This document shows, in pieces, positions 44,291 through 53,372 of a DNA stretch of 64,000 nucleotides (position 1 is its first letter; each line of letters opens with the position of its first letter). Below the pieces are notes generated by a model. That model searched no databases, was not told where the DNA came from, and saw only the letters and a program-made list of their open reading frames with translations. The stretch is taken from positions 1,550,001-1,614,000 of the forward strand of contig NZ_CP113529.1 in assembly GCF_026723865.1 (NCBI RefSeq), given 5' to 3'. This DNA comes from Mycobacterium sp. Aquia_216. GTDB lineage: Bacteria > Actinomycetota > Actinomycetes > Mycobacteriales > Mycobacteriaceae. A program made the position numbers and the translations under genes.

Positions 44291-45796
44291 CTATTGGCGT
44301 CGGAACAGGCGACCGTGCTGGCTGCAGAGCCAGGCGATCTTGCCGTCCGGTCCGCGGACGAAGTTGGATCGACTGCCGGTGGGTTTGTTGTCGGGTCCGA
44401 GGTCGAGCCCATAGTCAGGTCGGTAGAAGGCGAGGCCCAGTCTGACGCTATTTTCGCCGTCCTGGTTGGCTTCGCGGACGCTCATGCTTCCGGTGAGCTG
44501 GCCGTCGCTAGCCCGAAAGTCGATGACGGTTTGCTCGACGCTGCCATCTTGGGAGACTTGCTCGGCGATGTACCGGCCCTCATAGGGCGCCAGGTCGACG
44601 GCGTCCATGTGTCGCGGCGTGGCGGGCATGTTGGTGACCCCGGCGAATCTGCGCAATGCCCAGTCGCAGGAGAAAAGGTCGTTGATCAGATCGAATCCGC
44701 CATCAGAGTTGGTGAGCACGGTCATGGCGAAGCCGCGATCGGGCACCATGAAGAAACCAGAACGTTGTCCCTTCCAGGTGCCGCCGTGCTCGACGATGGT
44801 CACGTTCTGCGCGGAGGGCCGCAGCATCCAGGTGACGCCCATCCCCGTCAGCTCGACCCAAAGTGTTCCGCCCGCCCCCGGGTTCGAGCGCATTGCCTCG
44901 AGCGACTCCCGGCTCAGAATCTGCTCGCCGCCAGGCGCCGTGCCATCGCCGAGGTGAAACTGTGCGTAGCGCAGCTGATCTCGCGCCGTGGACATCAACC
45001 CACCGGTGGGATTGCAGCTGCGAGGGAATGGCCAAAATTCGGTATCGACCAGGGGTTTGCCGTCGACCACCTGGTGCGACGCCGCAACATTCAGGCCGAT
45101 TATCTGATCGGAAAAATAGCGGGTGTGAGCCAACTGCAGCGGATCAAGCAGCAGCGTCTGCGCCGCGGACTCGTAGGTTGTTCCGGTGACAAGCTCGATG
45201 ATGTGGCCCGCCACCGCAAGAGCTGCATTGTTGTACGAAAAAGCGGTACCCGGAGGAGTCAGTTGCGGTAAACGCTTCATCGAGTTGACGTAGCGCGCCA
45301 CCGCGTCGTCGCCGCGCCCGAAGTCCTGCCCATTGCGACCATCCCAGCCTGCGGTGTGGTTGAGCAGTTGGCGCACCGTGACCGTGGCGCTGGCCGACTC
45401 ATCGGCGACCGCGAAGTCGGGGATGTAGCGGCGCACAGGTGAATCCAGGTCCACTTTGCCCTGCTCAACCAGCCGCATCAACACTGTGCCTGTGAAGGTC
45501 TTTGTGGTGGAACCGATTCGGAAGACAGTGTCGCCGTCGACGGGCGTCGGGTGGTCGACATTGGTGACCCCGTAGCCCCGCACATATTCTTGCCCGCCGG
45601 CCCAGATCGCAACCGCGACGCCCGGAATCGCATAGGCGTCCATGCCCGCGTCGATCTTGGCGTCGAGTTCGTCGAACGCCATGCCGAGCTCAGCGCGGCG
45701 CCCCGTCTCAACCACTGCAGCGGAGATTTCGCCTGGCAGTCGATCTAGCGCACGCACGCATGCGGTAACGGTCGCGCGGCCACGGCGCACAGCCAT
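44291..45796 (-). CDS. Serine beta-lactamase-like hydrolase
   Basis: 501-residue penicillin-binding-protein / class C beta-lactamase-like serine hydrolase. The nucleophile motif is STTK (Ser96, Lys99), the second motif YNN (Tyr188) and the third HGG (His337-Gly339). A C-terminal region of about 110 residues (YEGRY...) resembles the lipocalin-like end domain of such hydrolases. No convincing signal peptide is seen, so it may be cytoplasmic. The ATG at 45796 was kept because a -10 box lies 66 bp upstream; an ATG at 45682, giving MAFDELDAKI, is a good alternative. It could be an esterase, D-amino acid amidase or peptidase; resistance should not be assumed. Confidence 0.85.
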   Translation of the reverse strand: MAVRRGRATVTACVRALDRLPGEISAAVVETGRRAELGMAFDELDAKIDAGMDAYAIPGVAVAIWAGGQEYVRGYGVTNVDHPTPVDGDTVFRIGSTTKTFTGTVLMRLVEQGKVDLDSPVRRYIPDFAVADESASATVTVRQLLNHTAGWDGRNGQDFGRGDDAVARYVNSMKRLPQLTPPGTAFSYNNAALAVAGHIIELVTGTTYESAAQTLLLDPLQLAHTRYFSDQIIGLNVAASHQVVDGKPLVDTEFWPFPRSCNPTGGLMSTARDQLRYAQFHLGDGTAPGGEQILSRESLEAMRSNPGAGGTLWVELTGMGVTWMLRPSAQNVTIVEHGGTWKGQRSGFFMVPDRGFAMTVLTNSDGGFDLINDLFSCDWALRRFAGVTNMPATPRHMDAVDLAPYEGRYIAEQVSQDGSVEQTVIDFRASDGQLTGSMSVREANQDGENSVRLGLAFYRPDYGLDLGPDNKPTGSRSNFVRGPDGKIAWLCSQHGRLFRRQ

Positions 45797-45861
45797 CTGT
45801 CACTTCAGGCGGTACCGTCTGCGGACATACGGACCGCGGCGGTGCCATCCACATGGCCATC

Positions 45862-45867
45862 AATATA
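45862..45867 (-). promoter_or_regulatory. -10 element for the beta-lactamase-like gene
   Basis: TATATT on the minus strand lies about 66 bp upstream of the 45796 start codon, in an AT-rich patch. No consensus -35 box is seen. Confidence 0.35.
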
Positions 45868-45916
45868 GCTTGACGATTCCCAGTCCTCAGGGGGCCGCGA
45901 ACCTCCTGCGCATGCC

Positions 45917-46558
45917 TTAGCCGAGCGGATTGTCTGCCCACAGCGCGACAACCGACACGCCCGCACGGCTGCACAGCGTGCGCAGCACGGGCAGGCTCAG
46001 CCCGATCACGTTGGACGGGTCGCCCTCGATGCGGTCGACGAACCAGCCGCCCAGGCCGTCCAGGGTGAATCCGCCGGCGACCCGCAGCGGCTCGCCGGTG
46101 TCGATGTAAGCATCCAGATCTGCCTCGTTCGGCGTAGTGAAATGCACTGTGGTGCAGCCTGATTCGACTTCTCGATGAGTGACGGTGCCGTCGATCAACC
46201 GCACCAGGCAGTGTCCGGTATGCAGCTGGCCGGACCGCCCGGCCATCGAACCCCAGAGTCGGCGCGCGGCAGCGACGGATGGCGGTTTGCCGCATAGCCG
46301 GCCGTCGAGGTACAGCATCGAATCACAGCCGATGACAACACAATCGGCTGCCACGGCGCGTTCCAGGCCGGCTGTGACATCCTCGGCCTTGGCCTGAGCC
46401 AGCGCACACACCACCTGATCCGGCGAGGCTTTCGGCCCCAGTTCGGCGATCAGCCGATCTTCGTCGACGCCGGAGACGGTGACCAATGGGTCGATGCCCG
46501 CCTGGCGCAGGACCTTGAGGCGCCCGGTTGACGCCGACCCGAGGACGACCCGGGTCAT
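45917..46558 (-). CDS. maf: Maf-family nucleotide pyrophosphatase
   Basis: 213-residue Maf/YceF/YhdE-type pyrophosphatase (Rv3282) that hydrolyses non-canonical or canonical NTPs, acting in nucleotide-pool clean-up and cell-division control. Signatures are [29 protein letters not shown] and [13 protein letters not shown]. In-frame ATG 46558 gives the canonical start; the upstream frame is not maf. Its start overlaps the accE5 stop by four bases, placing it third in the accD5-accE5-maf operon. Confidence 0.92.
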   Translation of the reverse strand: MTRVVLGSASTGRLKVLRQAGIDPLVTVSGVDEDRLIAELGPKASPDQVVCALAQAKAEDVTAGLERAVAADCVVIGCDSMLYLDGRLCGKPPSVAAARRLWGSMAGRSGQLHTGHCLVRLIDGTVTHREVESGCTTVHFTTPNEADLDAYIDTGEPLRVAGGFTLDGLGGWFVDRIEGDPSNVIGLSLPVLRTLCSRAGVSVVALWADNPLG

Positions 46559-46803
46559 CGCTGCATGTGTACGCGTTCCTGCAGGGTGATTCGCTGGTAG
46601 TTGCTGATCGCGTAGCGCAGCTTGTCGACCGGGAGGCCCCAGCGGGTCTTCTCCGGCTGCTCGGGTGCCGGCGCACCGCCGACGCTGCCCAGCACGGTGA
46701 TCAGCGCCGCGATCTCCGCGTCGGTCGGGCGGCCCCGCAGGATCCGGATGTGCGGCTGGTGCGGCGCCGCGGTGTCCACGGCCTCGGCGGTCTCGTCGCT
46801 CAT
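46555..46803 (-). CDS. accE5: Acyl-CoA carboxylase epsilon subunit AccE5
   Basis: 82-residue epsilon subunit (Rv3281) that joins AccA3 and AccD5 and strongly stimulates the carboxylase. [19 protein letters not shown] and [10 protein letters not shown] are the conserved core. The N-terminal 20 residues are acidic and low complexity. As I remember, the tuberculosis protein is much longer because of an N-terminal repeat region, so this is a short version. It overlaps accD5 and maf by four bases on either side, so all three are translationally coupled. Confidence 0.93.
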   Translation of the reverse strand: MSDETAEAVDTAAPHQPHIRILRGRPTDAEIAALITVLGSVGGAPAPEQPEKTRWGLPVDKLRYAISNYQRITLQERVHMQR

Positions 46804-48440
46804 AGGGGTATGTTCCCGTGCTTCTTCGGCGGCAGGTGGGAGATCTTGCGTTCCAGCAGGCGCAGCGCCGTGGCGATGTAACCGCGGGTGTGCGACGGCG
46901 GGATGACCGAGTCGACGTACCCGCGCTCGGCGGCGACATACGGGTTGACCAGCGTGTCCTCGTACTCCTGCTGCAACTGCAGGCGCAGCTCGTCGACATC
47001 CTTGCCTTCGGCGGCCGCCTGCTTGAGCTGCTGGCGGTAGACGAAGCCGACGGCGCCGGAGGCGCCCATCACCGCGATCTGCGCGGTCGGCCAGGCCAGG
47101 TTGACGTCGCAGCCCATGTCCTTGGAGCCCATGACGCAGTAGGCACCGCCGTAGGCCTTGCGGGTGATGACGGTGATCTTGGGGACGGTGGCCTCGCCGT
47201 AGGCGAACAGCAGCTTGGCGCCGCGCCGGATGATGCCGTTGTATTCCTGGCCGGTGCCCGGCAGGAAGCCCGGCACGTCCACCAGCATGATGATCGGGAT
47301 GTTGAAGCAGTCGCAGGTCCGCACGAACCGGGCTGCCTTTTCCGAGGCGTTGATATCCAGGCAGCCCGCGAACTGGGTGGGCTGGTTGGCCACGATCCCG
47401 ACCGGCCGGCCGTCGACGCGGCCGAATCCGACGACGATGTTCTGCGCGTAACCCGCCTGGACCTCCAGGAACTCGTCATCGTCGAGGATGCGGGTGATCA
47501 CCTCGTGCATGTCGTAGGGCTGGTTGGGCGAGTCCGGGATCAGCGTGTCCAGCTCGAGATCCTCGTCGGTGAGGTTCTCCTCGATCGGACCCTCCGGCGC
47601 GGGCACCGCGAACCGCGGCGCGTCCGTGAAGTTGTTGGGGGGCAGGTAGCTCAGCAGGTCGCGGACCCAGTCGAAGGCGTCCTGCTCACCGGAGGCGACG
47701 TAGTGCAGCGTGCCCGACTTCGCCATGTGGGTGTGCGCCCCGCCGAGCTCCTCCATGGTGACGTCCTCGCCGGTGACGGTCTTGATCACGTCGGGCCCGG
47801 TGATGAACATCTGGCTGGTCTGGTCGACCATCACCACGAAGTCGGTCAGGGCGGGGGAGTAGACGTGCCCACCCGCCGCGGCGCCCATGATCAGCGAGAT
47901 CTGCGGGATCACGCCCGACGCGAGGATGTTGTTGCGGAAGATGCGGCTGTACAGACCGAGCGAGACGACGCCCTCCTGGATGCGCGCGCCGGCGCCGTCG
48001 TTGATGCCGATCAGCGGGCGGCCGGTCTTGATGGCCAGCTCCTGGACCTTGACGATCTTCTCGCCGTACACCTCGCCGAGGCTGCCGCCGAACACCGTGG
48101 CGTCCTGGCTGAAGATGCACACGTCGCGACCGTCGATGGTGCCGTAACCGGTGATCACACCGTCACCGAGCGGCCGGTTGGCTTCCAGGCCGAAGTTGGT
48201 GCTGCGGTGCTTGGCCAGCGCGTCGAGCTCGACGAACGAGTCCTCGTCGAGCAGCGCGAGGATGCGCTCGCGGGCAGTCAGCTTGCCCTTGGCGTGCACT
48301 TTCTCGACGGCCTCTTCACCGACGGGGTGCAGCGACTCTTCCCGGCGCTTGTGCAGTTCGGCCAGCTTGCCTGCGGTGGTGTGGATGTCGATGGTGTGCT
48401 CGGCAGCGGGTTCCGCGGTGTGGTCGGTAACGCTTGTCAT
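46800..48440 (-). CDS. accD5: Propionyl/acyl-CoA carboxylase beta subunit AccD5
   Basis: 546-residue carboxyltransferase (Rv3280) that moves the carboxyl group from biotin on AccA3 to propionyl-CoA, giving methylmalonyl-CoA for methyl-branched lipids; acetyl-CoA is a lesser substrate. Crotonase-fold N and C halves: [12 protein letters not shown] and YSPALTDF in the first, [13 protein letters not shown] and [16 protein letters not shown] in the second. Both oxyanion-forming Gly-rich loops are intact. It is first in an operon with accE5 and maf. A candidate -10 box lies about 70 bp upstream. Confidence 0.95.
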   Translation of the reverse strand: MTSVTDHTAEPAAEHTIDIHTTAGKLAELHKRREESLHPVGEEAVEKVHAKGKLTARERILALLDEDSFVELDALAKHRSTNFGLEANRPLGDGVITGYGTIDGRDVCIFSQDATVFGGSLGEVYGEKIVKVQELAIKTGRPLIGINDGAGARIQEGVVSLGLYSRIFRNNILASGVIPQISLIMGAAAGGHVYSPALTDFVVMVDQTSQMFITGPDVIKTVTGEDVTMEELGGAHTHMAKSGTLHYVASGEQDAFDWVRDLLSYLPPNNFTDAPRFAVPAPEGPIEENLTDEDLELDTLIPDSPNQPYDMHEVITRILDDDEFLEVQAGYAQNIVVGFGRVDGRPVGIVANQPTQFAGCLDINASEKAARFVRTCDCFNIPIIMLVDVPGFLPGTGQEYNGIIRRGAKLLFAYGEATVPKITVITRKAYGGAYCVMGSKDMGCDVNLAWPTAQIAVMGASGAVGFVYRQQLKQAAAEGKDVDELRLQLQQEYEDTLVNPYVAAERGYVDSVIPPSHTRGYIATALRLLERKISHLPPKKHGNIPL

Positions 48441-48508
48441 GGGAGCGATGTTATCGGCAGCCCCATCGGTCTCCCTTAAGCAGCCCTTAAGTAGTCGTCG
48501 GCGTTCAG

Positions 48509-48539
48509 AATATAAACAGACGTTGATTTTTGTGGTCTA
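48509..48539 (-). promoter_or_regulatory. Candidate promoter of accD5
   Basis: On the minus strand TAGACC (from 48539-48534) and TATATT (48514-48509) are 19 bp apart, about 70 bp upstream of the accD5 ATG. The -10 is good, the -35 partial. Confidence 0.4.
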
Positions 48540-48549
48540 CGGGCCGTAG
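48537..48549. promoter_or_regulatory. Palindrome before the CocE-TetR-flavoprotein operon
   Basis: CTACGG-G-CCGTAG is a perfect 13-bp palindrome ending 9 bp before the GTG start at 48559. The operon contains a TetR gene, so this is a candidate autoregulatory operator. It also overlaps the likely -35 of divergent accD5, which could couple the two transcription units. Confidence 0.45.
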
Positions 48550-48558
48550 TGTCCATGA

Positions 48559-50346
48559 GTGGCTCAGCAGCACCCGCCGGCGCGGGAAGACAAGGTGTTC
48601 ATGCCGTCGCATCCGCTGGAACCGGGTGCGAGGTACGGCGTGCTGAGCGGCTTCGATCCCGGCACCCGGATCCTGCGGACGGGATTTCGGCTCGCGCCCC
48701 AATTCAGGGAGCTGCCGGTCGACATCGTGCTGGACAAGGACGTGGCGGTCACCATGCGCGACGGCGTGACGATCTACGTCGACATCCTGCGGCCGGTGGG
48801 CTCCGAAAACGGCACCGAAAAGGTCCCGGTCATCGTGGCCTGGAGCCCGTACGGCAAGGGTGAGGGGAGCGCCCCGGCCGCGATGGGCGTATTCGGCCTG
48901 GTCGGCCTGGACAACAAGATCGTGTCGGGCTTGCACAAGTTCGAGGGCCCCGACCCGGCCTATTGGTGCGCGCAGGGTTACGCGATCTGCAATCCGGATG
49001 CTCGGGGCGTCTCCGACTCCGAGGGCGACAGCGTCCTGTGGGATCGCCAGGAGGGCCAGGACTGCCACGACCTGATCGAGTGGCTGGCCGTCCAGGAGTG
49101 GTGCACCGGCAAGGTCGCGATGAGCGGCACCTCCTACCTTGCGGTCGCGCAATGGTTCGCCGCCGCCGAACAACCGCAGCACCTGACGGCGATCAACCCC
49201 TGGGAGGGGGTGAGCGACGTCTACCGCGACCTGGTGATGCGCGGCGGCATACCCGACACCGGCTTCGCCAGGCAGCTCCGGGACAACAGTTACTGGGGCA
49301 TGAACCGGAAGGAAGACATCCTCGCCGAGGCCGAGCGCTACCCGCTCGTCAACGACCTGTGGCGCAACAAGATCCCGCGCGTGGACCGAATCACGGTGCC
49401 GGCGTATGTCGTAGCCAGCTACTCCAACACCCTGCACACGGCCGGCACCTTCCGCGCCTGGCGTCGGATCGGGTCGAAGGACAAGTGGCTGCGCATCCAC
49501 AACAGCCAGGAGTGGCCGGATTACTACGACGAGGCCAACCGGGAGGATCTGCGCCGATTCTTCGATCACTTCTTGAAGGGCGACGACAACGGATGGGAGC
49601 TGACCCCCCGTGTTCGCTACGCCATTCTCGACCTGCGCGGCGGCGACCGAGTCAACCTGCCCGCGGATCGGTTCCCGCCGGCGGGCGTCGCCTACGCGAA
49701 GTACTACCTGGACGCAGCGTCGCGCACGCTGCGCACGCGACCGCCCGTTCAGGAGGCGACGGTGGCGTACGACGCGGAGGCGGCCAACCAAGCGGAGCCG
49801 AACTTCGCCTCCTTCCTGGTCGGCTTCGACGAGCAGACCACGATGGTCGGCTACCCGAAGGCGCGGCTGTGGGTCGAGGCCGACGGCGCCGACGACATGG
49901 ACCTGTTTGTGTTCGTCCAGAAGCTCGACGAGCACGGGACGCCGCTGCAGCAGTTCACCGTGCCCAATCGCGGCGCGCGCATCCACGACGTCACCGAGCG
50001 GGGGGCATCGATCCTGCGTTACAAGGGTTCTGAGGGGCGCCTGCGCGTGTCGATGCGGCACCTGGACGAGGAGCTGTCGACCGACGAAGTCCCCGCCCAC
50101 AGCTTTGACCGAGTCGAGAAGCTGAGCCCCGGCACCGCCGTCGAGATCGACATCGACCTGCTGCCGATCGGTCTGGTGTTTCACCCCGGCGAGCAGCTTC
50201 GGCTGGTCGTGAGCGCCCAGAACCTTTTTGGTCCCTGGATGCCCGGGCTGCGCGAATACACGCCGCGCAACAGTGGGCGGCACCTCGTCCACACCGGAGG
50301 ATCCCATGCCTCGTATCTGCAACTGCCGGTCCAGACGGTCGGATGA
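48559..50346 (+). CDS. CocE/NonD-type serine hydrolase (X-Pro dipeptidyl-peptidase family)
   Basis: 595-residue hydrolase of the S15 / cocaine esterase-like group. The alpha/beta hydrolase domain spans about residues 45-330 with nucleophile motif GTSYLA near residue 191, and AINPWEG downstream. The C-terminal third is a jelly-roll with ARLWVEADGADDMDLFVFVQKL and VFHPGEQLRLVVSAQNL. Members cleave esters or amides of varied substrates. GTG start. It is the first gene of a three-gene unit, overlapping the TetR ATG by four bases. It is absent from the tuberculosis order I recall between accD5 and birA. Confidence 0.88.
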   Translation: MAQQHPPAREDKVFMPSHPLEPGARYGVLSGFDPGTRILRTGFRLAPQFRELPVDIVLDKDVAVTMRDGVTIYVDILRPVGSENGTEKVPVIVAWSPYGKGEGSAPAAMGVFGLVGLDNKIVSGLHKFEGPDPAYWCAQGYAICNPDARGVSDSEGDSVLWDRQEGQDCHDLIEWLAVQEWCTGKVAMSGTSYLAVAQWFAAAEQPQHLTAINPWEGVSDVYRDLVMRGGIPDTGFARQLRDNSYWGMNRKEDILAEAERYPLVNDLWRNKIPRVDRITVPAYVVASYSNTLHTAGTFRAWRRIGSKDKWLRIHNSQEWPDYYDEANREDLRRFFDHFLKGDDNGWELTPRVRYAILDLRGGDRVNLPADRFPPAGVAYAKYYLDAASRTLRTRPPVQEATVAYDAEAANQAEPNFASFLVGFDEQTTMVGYPKARLWVEADGADDMDLFVFVQKLDEHGTPLQQFTVPNRGARIHDVTERGASILRYKGSEGRLRVSMRHLDEELSTDEVPAHSFDRVEKLSPGTAVEIDIDLLPIGLVFHPGEQLRLVVSAQNLFGPWMPGLREYTPRNSGRHLVHTGGSHASYLQLPVQTVG

Positions 50347-50954
50347 GCGCGCCGACCGGACTGCGCAGGGGGCGTCGGCCCGGTGCGAGCACCACTCGGC
50401 GGGCCATCCTTGACGCGGCCCGCACCAGGTTCGCCGCCGACGGTTTCGCCGCGACCACGATCAGGCGGGTCGCCGCCGACGCCGGGGTGGACGCGTCGCT
50501 GGTCATGCAGTTCTTCCGCACGAAGGAGGAGCTGTTCGCCGCCGTCATGTCGATCTTGCCGGAAGCGCTGCAGCGCTTGGGATCGGCGTTCGAGGGGCCC
50601 GATGAACGGCTGGGGGAGCGGGTGGTCCGCGCCTTCCTCGGTGTCTGGGAGGGTGAACCGCGCGATTCCGAACCGCTGATGGCGATGCTGCGGGGCGCGA
50701 TAGCCAACGAACGTGGGACTGCGCAGCTGCGCGAGTTCATCCAGGCCCGGCTGATCGACGGCGTCCGCTCGCGACCGGGTGACCACGAAGACGCCGCCCT
50801 GCGTGCCGGACTGGCGTCCTCGATGCTGGTCGGTATCGTCGTCGGACGACGCATCGTGGGCGTGCCCGTTCTGGCGGACACGGACGGCGAAACGCTGATC
50901 GCCCTTGTGGCGCCCGGGATTCAAAGCGTGTTGGTCGCCGGGCAGGACCAGTAG
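50343..50954 (+). CDS. TetR-family regulator
   Basis: 203-residue TetR repressor. DNA-binding domain at about residues 15-62: TRRAILDAARTRFAADGFAATTIRRVAADAGVDASLVMQFFRTKEELF. The remainder is a helical effector domain. It is embedded between and coupled to two catabolic-looking enzymes, so it probably senses the substrate or product of this pathway and represses the operon. A palindrome at 48537-48549 is a candidate site. Effector unknown. Confidence 0.9.
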   Translation: MSAPTGLRRGRRPGASTTRRAILDAARTRFAADGFAATTIRRVAADAGVDASLVMQFFRTKEELFAAVMSILPEALQRLGSAFEGPDERLGERVVRAFLGVWEGEPRDSEPLMAMLRGAIANERGTAQLREFIQARLIDGVRSRPGDHEDAALRAGLASSMLVGIVVGRRIVGVPVLADTDGETLIALVAPGIQSVLVAGQDQ

Positions 50955-50963
50955 GAGTGGACG

Positions 50964-52520
50964 ATGGTCGACTGGACGGAAGAGCATGACGTGCTGGTCG
51001 CGGGATCGGGTGGCGGCGGGGTCACCGGCGCCTACACCGCGGCACGCGAAGGCCTCGAGGTGCTGCTGGTCGAGGCGACGTCGAAATTCGGTGGCACCAC
51101 GGCGTACTCCGGCGGGGGTGGCGTCTGGTTCCCGGGCAATCCGGTGCTGGTGCGGGCCGGCACCGACGACACCATCGAGGACGCGCTCACCTACTACCGG
51201 GCCGTGGTCGGCGAGCGCACGCCTCGCGAACTGCAAGAGACGTTCGTGCGCGGCGGCGCGCCGCTGATCGAGTACCTCGAACAAGACCCGCTCCTGAAGT
51301 TCGTGCCGTTGCCCTGGCCCGACTACTACGGCAAGGCGCCGAAGGCGCGCCTGGATGGTCAGCGCCACATCGCCGCCAAGCCCCTGAAAGTGGCCGCCGC
51401 TCCCGAACTGCGCGAGATGATCCGCGGCCCGCTGGACACCGACCGGCTGGGCGCCGAAACTCCATCGGACTACTATCTCGGCGGCCGTGCGCTGATCGCG
51501 CGATTCCTCAAGGCCATCGAGCAGTACCCGACCGCGTCGCTGCACCGCGACACCGCTCTGGTCGAGCTAGTGGTGTCCGACGGGCCGGAAAGACGGGTCA
51601 TCGGCGCCATCGTCGAGAACGCGGGGCAGCGCCGGGCGATCCGCACCCGATTGGGCGTGCTGCTGGCCGCCGGCGGTTTCGAAGCCAACGAGGAGTTGCG
51701 CGCCCGGTACGGCGTGCCGGGTGTGGCGCGAGACACCATGGGCGGCCCGGGAAGTCGCGGTCTGGCGCTGCAGGCCGGCATCGCCGCGGGCGCGGACACC
51801 GACCTACTGGATCAGGCGTGGTGGTCACCGGGCATGACCCATCCCGACGGTCGCTCGGCGTTCGCGCTGTGGTTCACCGGCGGCATCTTCGTCAACCAGT
51901 CCGGCAACCGGTTCGTCAACGAGTCCCGGGCCTACGACCGGGCCGGCCGCGAGATCATCGCGCAGCTGCAAGACGGGTCGATCACGTTGCCGTACTGGAT
52001 GATCTACGACGACAAAGAGGGCGAGGTGCCGCCGGTGAAGGCGGCCAACGTCAGCATCGTCGAGACCGAGAAGTACGTCGCCGCCGGCTTGTGGCACACC
52101 GCCGACACCCTCGAAGAACTGGCCGCCAAGATCGGGGTGCCGCCCGAGCGGCTGGCGGCAACGGTGGCCCGCTTCAACGGTTTTGCCGCCGCCGGCGTCG
52201 ACGAGGACTTCGGCAGGGGCGACGAGGCATTCGATCGCGCGTTCTCGGCAGGTGCTTCGCCGCTGGTACCGATCGACTCACCGCCCTATCACGCGGCGGC
52301 GTTCGGCATCTCCGATCTGGGCACCAAGGGGGGCCTGCGCACCGATTCCGCGGCGCGGGTGCTCGACACCTCCGGCAACCCCATCCCCGGCCTGTACGCA
52401 GCGGGCAACACGATGGCCGCGCCCAGCGGCCTGGCCTATCCCGGTGGCGGCAACCCGATTGGGACCAGCATGCTGTTCAGCCACTTGGCGGTGCTAGACA
52501 TGCGAGATCGCCGCCGCTGA
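50964..52520 (+). CDS. FAD-dependent 3-ketosteroid dehydrogenase-like oxidoreductase
   Basis: 518-residue flavoprotein of the FAD_binding_2 / 3-oxosteroid 1-dehydrogenase family. FAD-binding DVLVAGSGGGGVTGAYTAA is N-terminal; FGGTTAYSGGG is typical of KstD proteins. Near the end, LYAAGN and LAYPGGGNPIG keep the Tyr and the Gly four residues on that correspond to the catalytic Tyr487/Gly491 pair of Rhodococcus KstD. A delta-1 dehydrogenation of a steroid or other ketone is plausible; some family members act on non-steroids. 9 bp separate it from the TetR stop; GGAG lies upstream of the ATG. Confidence 0.85.
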   Translation: MVDWTEEHDVLVAGSGGGGVTGAYTAAREGLEVLLVEATSKFGGTTAYSGGGGVWFPGNPVLVRAGTDDTIEDALTYYRAVVGERTPRELQETFVRGGAPLIEYLEQDPLLKFVPLPWPDYYGKAPKARLDGQRHIAAKPLKVAAAPELREMIRGPLDTDRLGAETPSDYYLGGRALIARFLKAIEQYPTASLHRDTALVELVVSDGPERRVIGAIVENAGQRRAIRTRLGVLLAAGGFEANEELRARYGVPGVARDTMGGPGSRGLALQAGIAAGADTDLLDQAWWSPGMTHPDGRSAFALWFTGGIFVNQSGNRFVNESRAYDRAGREIIAQLQDGSITLPYWMIYDDKEGEVPPVKAANVSIVETEKYVAAGLWHTADTLEELAAKIGVPPERLAATVARFNGFAAAGVDEDFGRGDEAFDRAFSAGASPLVPIDSPPYHAAAFGISDLGTKGGLRTDSAARVLDTSGNPIPGLYAAGNTMAAPSGLAYPGGGNPIGTSMLFSHLAVLDMRDRRR

Positions 52521-52538
52521 CCTCTAGGCTGGACGGCG

Positions 52539-53363
52539 ATGGACCGGGACTCACTGAGGCCGCCCCTGGACGCGGCCGCACTGCGCAATGAGCTCGTCGG
52601 GACCGGATTGGGTTGGCGGCAGCTCGATGTCGTCGAGCAGACCGGTTCCACGAACGCCGATCTGCTGGCCCGCGCGGCGGCCGGCACCGATGTCACCGGG
52701 GCGGTGCTGATCGCCGAGCACCAGACCGCCGGTCGCGGCCGGCACGGGCGCGGCTGGATCGCTTCTCCGCGGGCGCAGATCACGATGTCGGTTGGGGTGA
52801 GCGTTGTCGACGTCCCGGTCACGGGGTGGGGCTGGCTGCCACTGGCGACCGGTGTGGCGGTAGTTGACGCCGTCGCCCCGCTGCTGCAGGGGGCCGGGGT
52901 GGAATTGGGCCTCAAGTGGCCCAACGACGTGCTGGCCGGCCCGCCCGATTCCAAAGGCAAGCTGGCCGGAATCCTCGCCGAGGTCGCGCGGCCGGTAGTG
53001 GTAATTGGCCTGGGGCTCAACGTAACTCAGGCACCCGACCAGATCGACGGGGCGGGTGCGACCTCGCTGCTCGATCTTGGCGTGGCCGCGCCCGACCGCG
53101 ACCAGCTGGTCCGCGCGGTGCTGCGAGAGCTCGGCGGGCGGATCGTCGGGTGGCAGGCCGCACGCGGGGCCGACTGGAAGTTGGCGGCCGACTACCGGGC
53201 GCGCAGCCTGACCATCGGCACCCGGGTGCGCGCCGCGCTGCCGGGCGGCAAGGAAATCGTCGGGACCGCCAGCGCCATCGACGATCACGGCCGGCTCTGT
53301 TTGGAGACCGGTCACGAGACCGTCGTCGTTTCGGCCGGTGACGTCGTACATCTGCGGGGCTAA
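52539..53363 (+). CDS. birA: Biotin--protein ligase BirA
   Basis: 274-residue biotin ligase (Rv3279c) that makes biotinyl-AMP and attaches biotin to AccA3 and other carriers. The core motif GRGRHGRGW binds biotinyl-adenylate; TGSTNADLL and LKWPNDVL are conserved; Lys in KLAGILAEV interacts with biotin. A C-terminal SH3-like domain follows. There is no N-terminal DNA-binding helix-turn-helix, so it is a ligase only and not a repressor. Near its targets accA3 and accD5. Confidence 0.94.
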   Translation: MDRDSLRPPLDAAALRNELVGTGLGWRQLDVVEQTGSTNADLLARAAAGTDVTGAVLIAEHQTAGRGRHGRGWIASPRAQITMSVGVSVVDVPVTGWGWLPLATGVAVVDAVAPLLQGAGVELGLKWPNDVLAGPPDSKGKLAGILAEVARPVVVIGLGLNVTQAPDQIDGAGATSLLDLGVAAPDRDQLVRAVLRELGGRIVGWQAARGADWKLAADYRARSLTIGTRVRAALPGGKEIVGTASAIDDHGRLCLETGHETVVVSAGDVVHLRG

Positions 53364-53372
53364 TGTCACCAC

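Noticed and set aside
46559..46999. Upstream extension of maf to a 360-residue frame
   Set aside because: The added part is an out-of-frame reading of accE5 and accD5.
46818..48479. 553-codon frame antisense to accD5
   Set aside because: Exactly shadows accD5; Val/Gly/Asp/His-rich with no fold or start signal.
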